Assembly: GCA_947625315.1 (NCBI GenBank)
Contig: CANQOE010000062.1
Coordinates: 1 to 7,111 of the forward strand
From: an uncultured Bacilli bacterium
GTDB taxonomy: Bacteria > Bacillota_I > Bacilli_A > RF39 > UBA660
Direction: 5' to 3'
DNA length: 7,111 nucleotides
The position numbers and the translations under genes were made by a program. This document shows positions 6,032 to 7,111 of the stretch, piece by piece. The notes beneath the pieces are model-generated. The model saw only the letters and a program-made list of their open reading frames with translations, had not been told where the DNA came from and did not search any database. Positions within the stretch are counted from its first letter, which is position 1. Each line of letters begins with the position of its first letter.

Positions 6032-7111
6032 ATGGAATATTTAGACAATTTAAATAAAGAACAAAAAGAAGCTGTTATGCATATTGATGGCCCATGTCTT
6101 GTAGTGGCGGGAGCTGGCTCTGGTAAAACTAAAGTGCTGACAACAAGAATTGCTTACCTTATCGATAGTGGCATTTATAGTAGCCATATTTTAGCAATTA
6201 CATTTACCAATAAAGCCGCCAAAGAAATGAAAGAAAGAGTAGGAAAGTTAGTCAGCAATTCTTATGCTTTTGTGGGAACTTTCCATTCTTTTGGATTAAG
6301 AATTATTAAAGAAAATTATGCCGAAATGGGACTTAGTAAAAATTTTACCATTATCGATTCTGATGATGTTATTACGATTATTAAAAAAATTATGAAGGAA
6401 CTTGGTATGAATCCTAAAGATATAGCGCCATCTTATATTCGCAATCGCATTAGTTTTATTAAAAATGAAATGTTAAATGAAAATGAGATTACCCGTTATT
6501 TTTTAAGTGATGTTGAGAAAAAAGCCGCCGAAGTTTATTTTGCTTATGAAAAAACTTTACGTAAAAATAATGTTATTGACTTTGATGATTTATTAAAATT
6601 ACCAGTTGAATTATTTTTAAAAAATAAAGATATTTTAAATTTATATCAAGAAAAATATCAATATATATTAGTTGATGAATATCAAGATACTAATGAAGTG
6701 CAATATAAATTAATTAAACTTTTAGCGGGTAAATATCGTAATATTTTTGTCGTTGGTGATCAAAATCAAGCTATTTATGGTTTTAGACAAGCTAATTATA
6801 AAAATATTTTAAATTTTGAAAAAGATTATCCTGATGCCGAGGTAGTTGTTTTAAATCAAAATTATCGGAGTACAACAACTATTTTAAATGTGGCTAATTC
6901 TGTTATTAAAAATAATACCGAAAGAAAAGAAGTTAATTTATTTAGTGAACTAGGAGAAGGTGTTAAAGTTAAATATTTAAGAAGTAATGATGGTCTTCAA
7001 GAAGCTAATATTGTAGTAAATGAAATTAAAGATTTACTAGCTTCTGGATATAATAAAAGGGATATAGCAATTTTTTATCGGACTAATGCCCAGTCCCGGA
7101 TTTATGAAGAG
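6032..7111 (+). CDS. pcrA: ATP-dependent DNA helicase PcrA/UvrD (N-terminal half, cut by window edge)
   Basis: This superfamily 1A helicase moves 3'-5' along single-stranded DNA in nucleotide excision and mismatch repair, and displaces proteins from replication tracks. The first 360 codons are present with no stop; full-length members have about 700-750 residues. Visible motifs are the Q-motif area LNKEQ (7-11), Walker A AGAGSGKT (26-33), motif Ia AITFTNKAAKEMKER (55-69), GTFHSF (82-87), Walker B VDEYQD (214-219), motif III GDQNQAIYGFR (242-252) and motif IV QNYRS (276-280). Domain 1A is followed by 1B insert sequence at about 105-190, then the start of domain 2A. AGAGG at 6021-6025, six bases before the ATG, supports the start. 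In motif III the usual S after Q is A (247), and the G of the usual RGA is Q (253). pcrA often precedes ligA in Bacillota; that part is beyond the edge. RecB-like or Rep proteins are less likely given the ordinary PcrA-like spacing. Confidence 0.94.
   Translation, partial: MEYLDNLNKEQKEAVMHIDGPCLVVAGAGSGKTKVLTTRIAYLIDSGIYSSHILAITFTNKAAKEMKERVGKLVSNSYAFVGTFHSFGLRIIKENYAEMGLSKNFTIIDSDDVITIIKKIMKELGMNPKDIAPSYIRNRISFIKNEMLNENEITRYFLSDVEKKAAEVYFAYEKTLRKNNVIDFDDLLKLPVELFLKNKDILNLYQEKYQYILVDEYQDTNEVQYKLIKLLAGKYRNIFVVGDQNQAIYGFRQANYKNILNFEKDYPDAEVVVLNQNYRSTTTILNVANSVIKNNTERKEVNLFSELGEGVKVKYLRSNDGLQEANIVVNEIKDLLASGYNKRDIAIFYRTNAQSRIYEE

Noticed and set aside
1..7111. CRISPR array, insertion sequence, phage or defence cluster
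   Set aside because: No spaced direct repeats, terminal inverted repeats, transposase or integrase motifs were seen. The genes are housekeeping types with uniform base composition.

Overview
The window is a strongly AT-rich bacterial chromosomal segment with six protein genes (one cut by the right edge), one tRNA gene and compact intergenic signals. All five complete genes stop with TAA. Tryptophan is written TGG and no in-frame TGA is needed, so the standard bacterial code fits and a code-4 mycoplasma is unlikely. Low GC, Gram-positive-type Shine-Dalgarno sites, TATAAT boxes, a CCA-encoding tRNA and PcrA/CopA types together suggest a low-GC Bacillota lineage, such as an Erysipelotrichia-like or Mollicutes-related uncultured Bacilli. 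That placement is inference from sequence style, not from a search.

Left region (1-1958): cdsA (CDP-diacylglycerol synthase) and rseP (site-2 intramembrane metalloprotease) form a two-gene membrane unit. It closes with a hairpin terminator whose stem begins inside the rseP stop codon. Dxr, often found between these genes in Bacillota, is absent here. Middle region (1941-4683): a promoter overlapping that terminator drives a 5-formyltetrahydrofolate cyclo-ligase gene. Its ATG sits about where transcription should begin, so the mRNA is probably leaderless. This gene overlaps by 8 bases a Cu(I)-exporting P1B-1 ATPase (copA), so the two are probably co-transcribed and translationally coupled.

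Right region (4704-7111): tRNA-Arg(CCG) has its own extended -10 promoter, placed so that transcription should begin at or beside the mature 5' end. A hairpin follows and can serve as terminator for both the tRNA and the convergent gene. That minus-strand gene encodes an unrecognised zinc-metallopeptidase-like protein with HELLH, a downstream NEGCTE motif and one C-terminal membrane anchor. A 166-base divergent intergenic region leads to the UvrD/PcrA helicase gene, of which the first 360 codons are present.

Most of the content is housekeeping: phospholipid synthesis, membrane proteolysis, folate salvage, copper export, translation and DNA repair. The least explained items are the tail-anchored metallopeptidase and the recurring pattern of very short or absent 5' leaders. 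No mobile element, CRISPR array, riboswitch or phage gene was seen.
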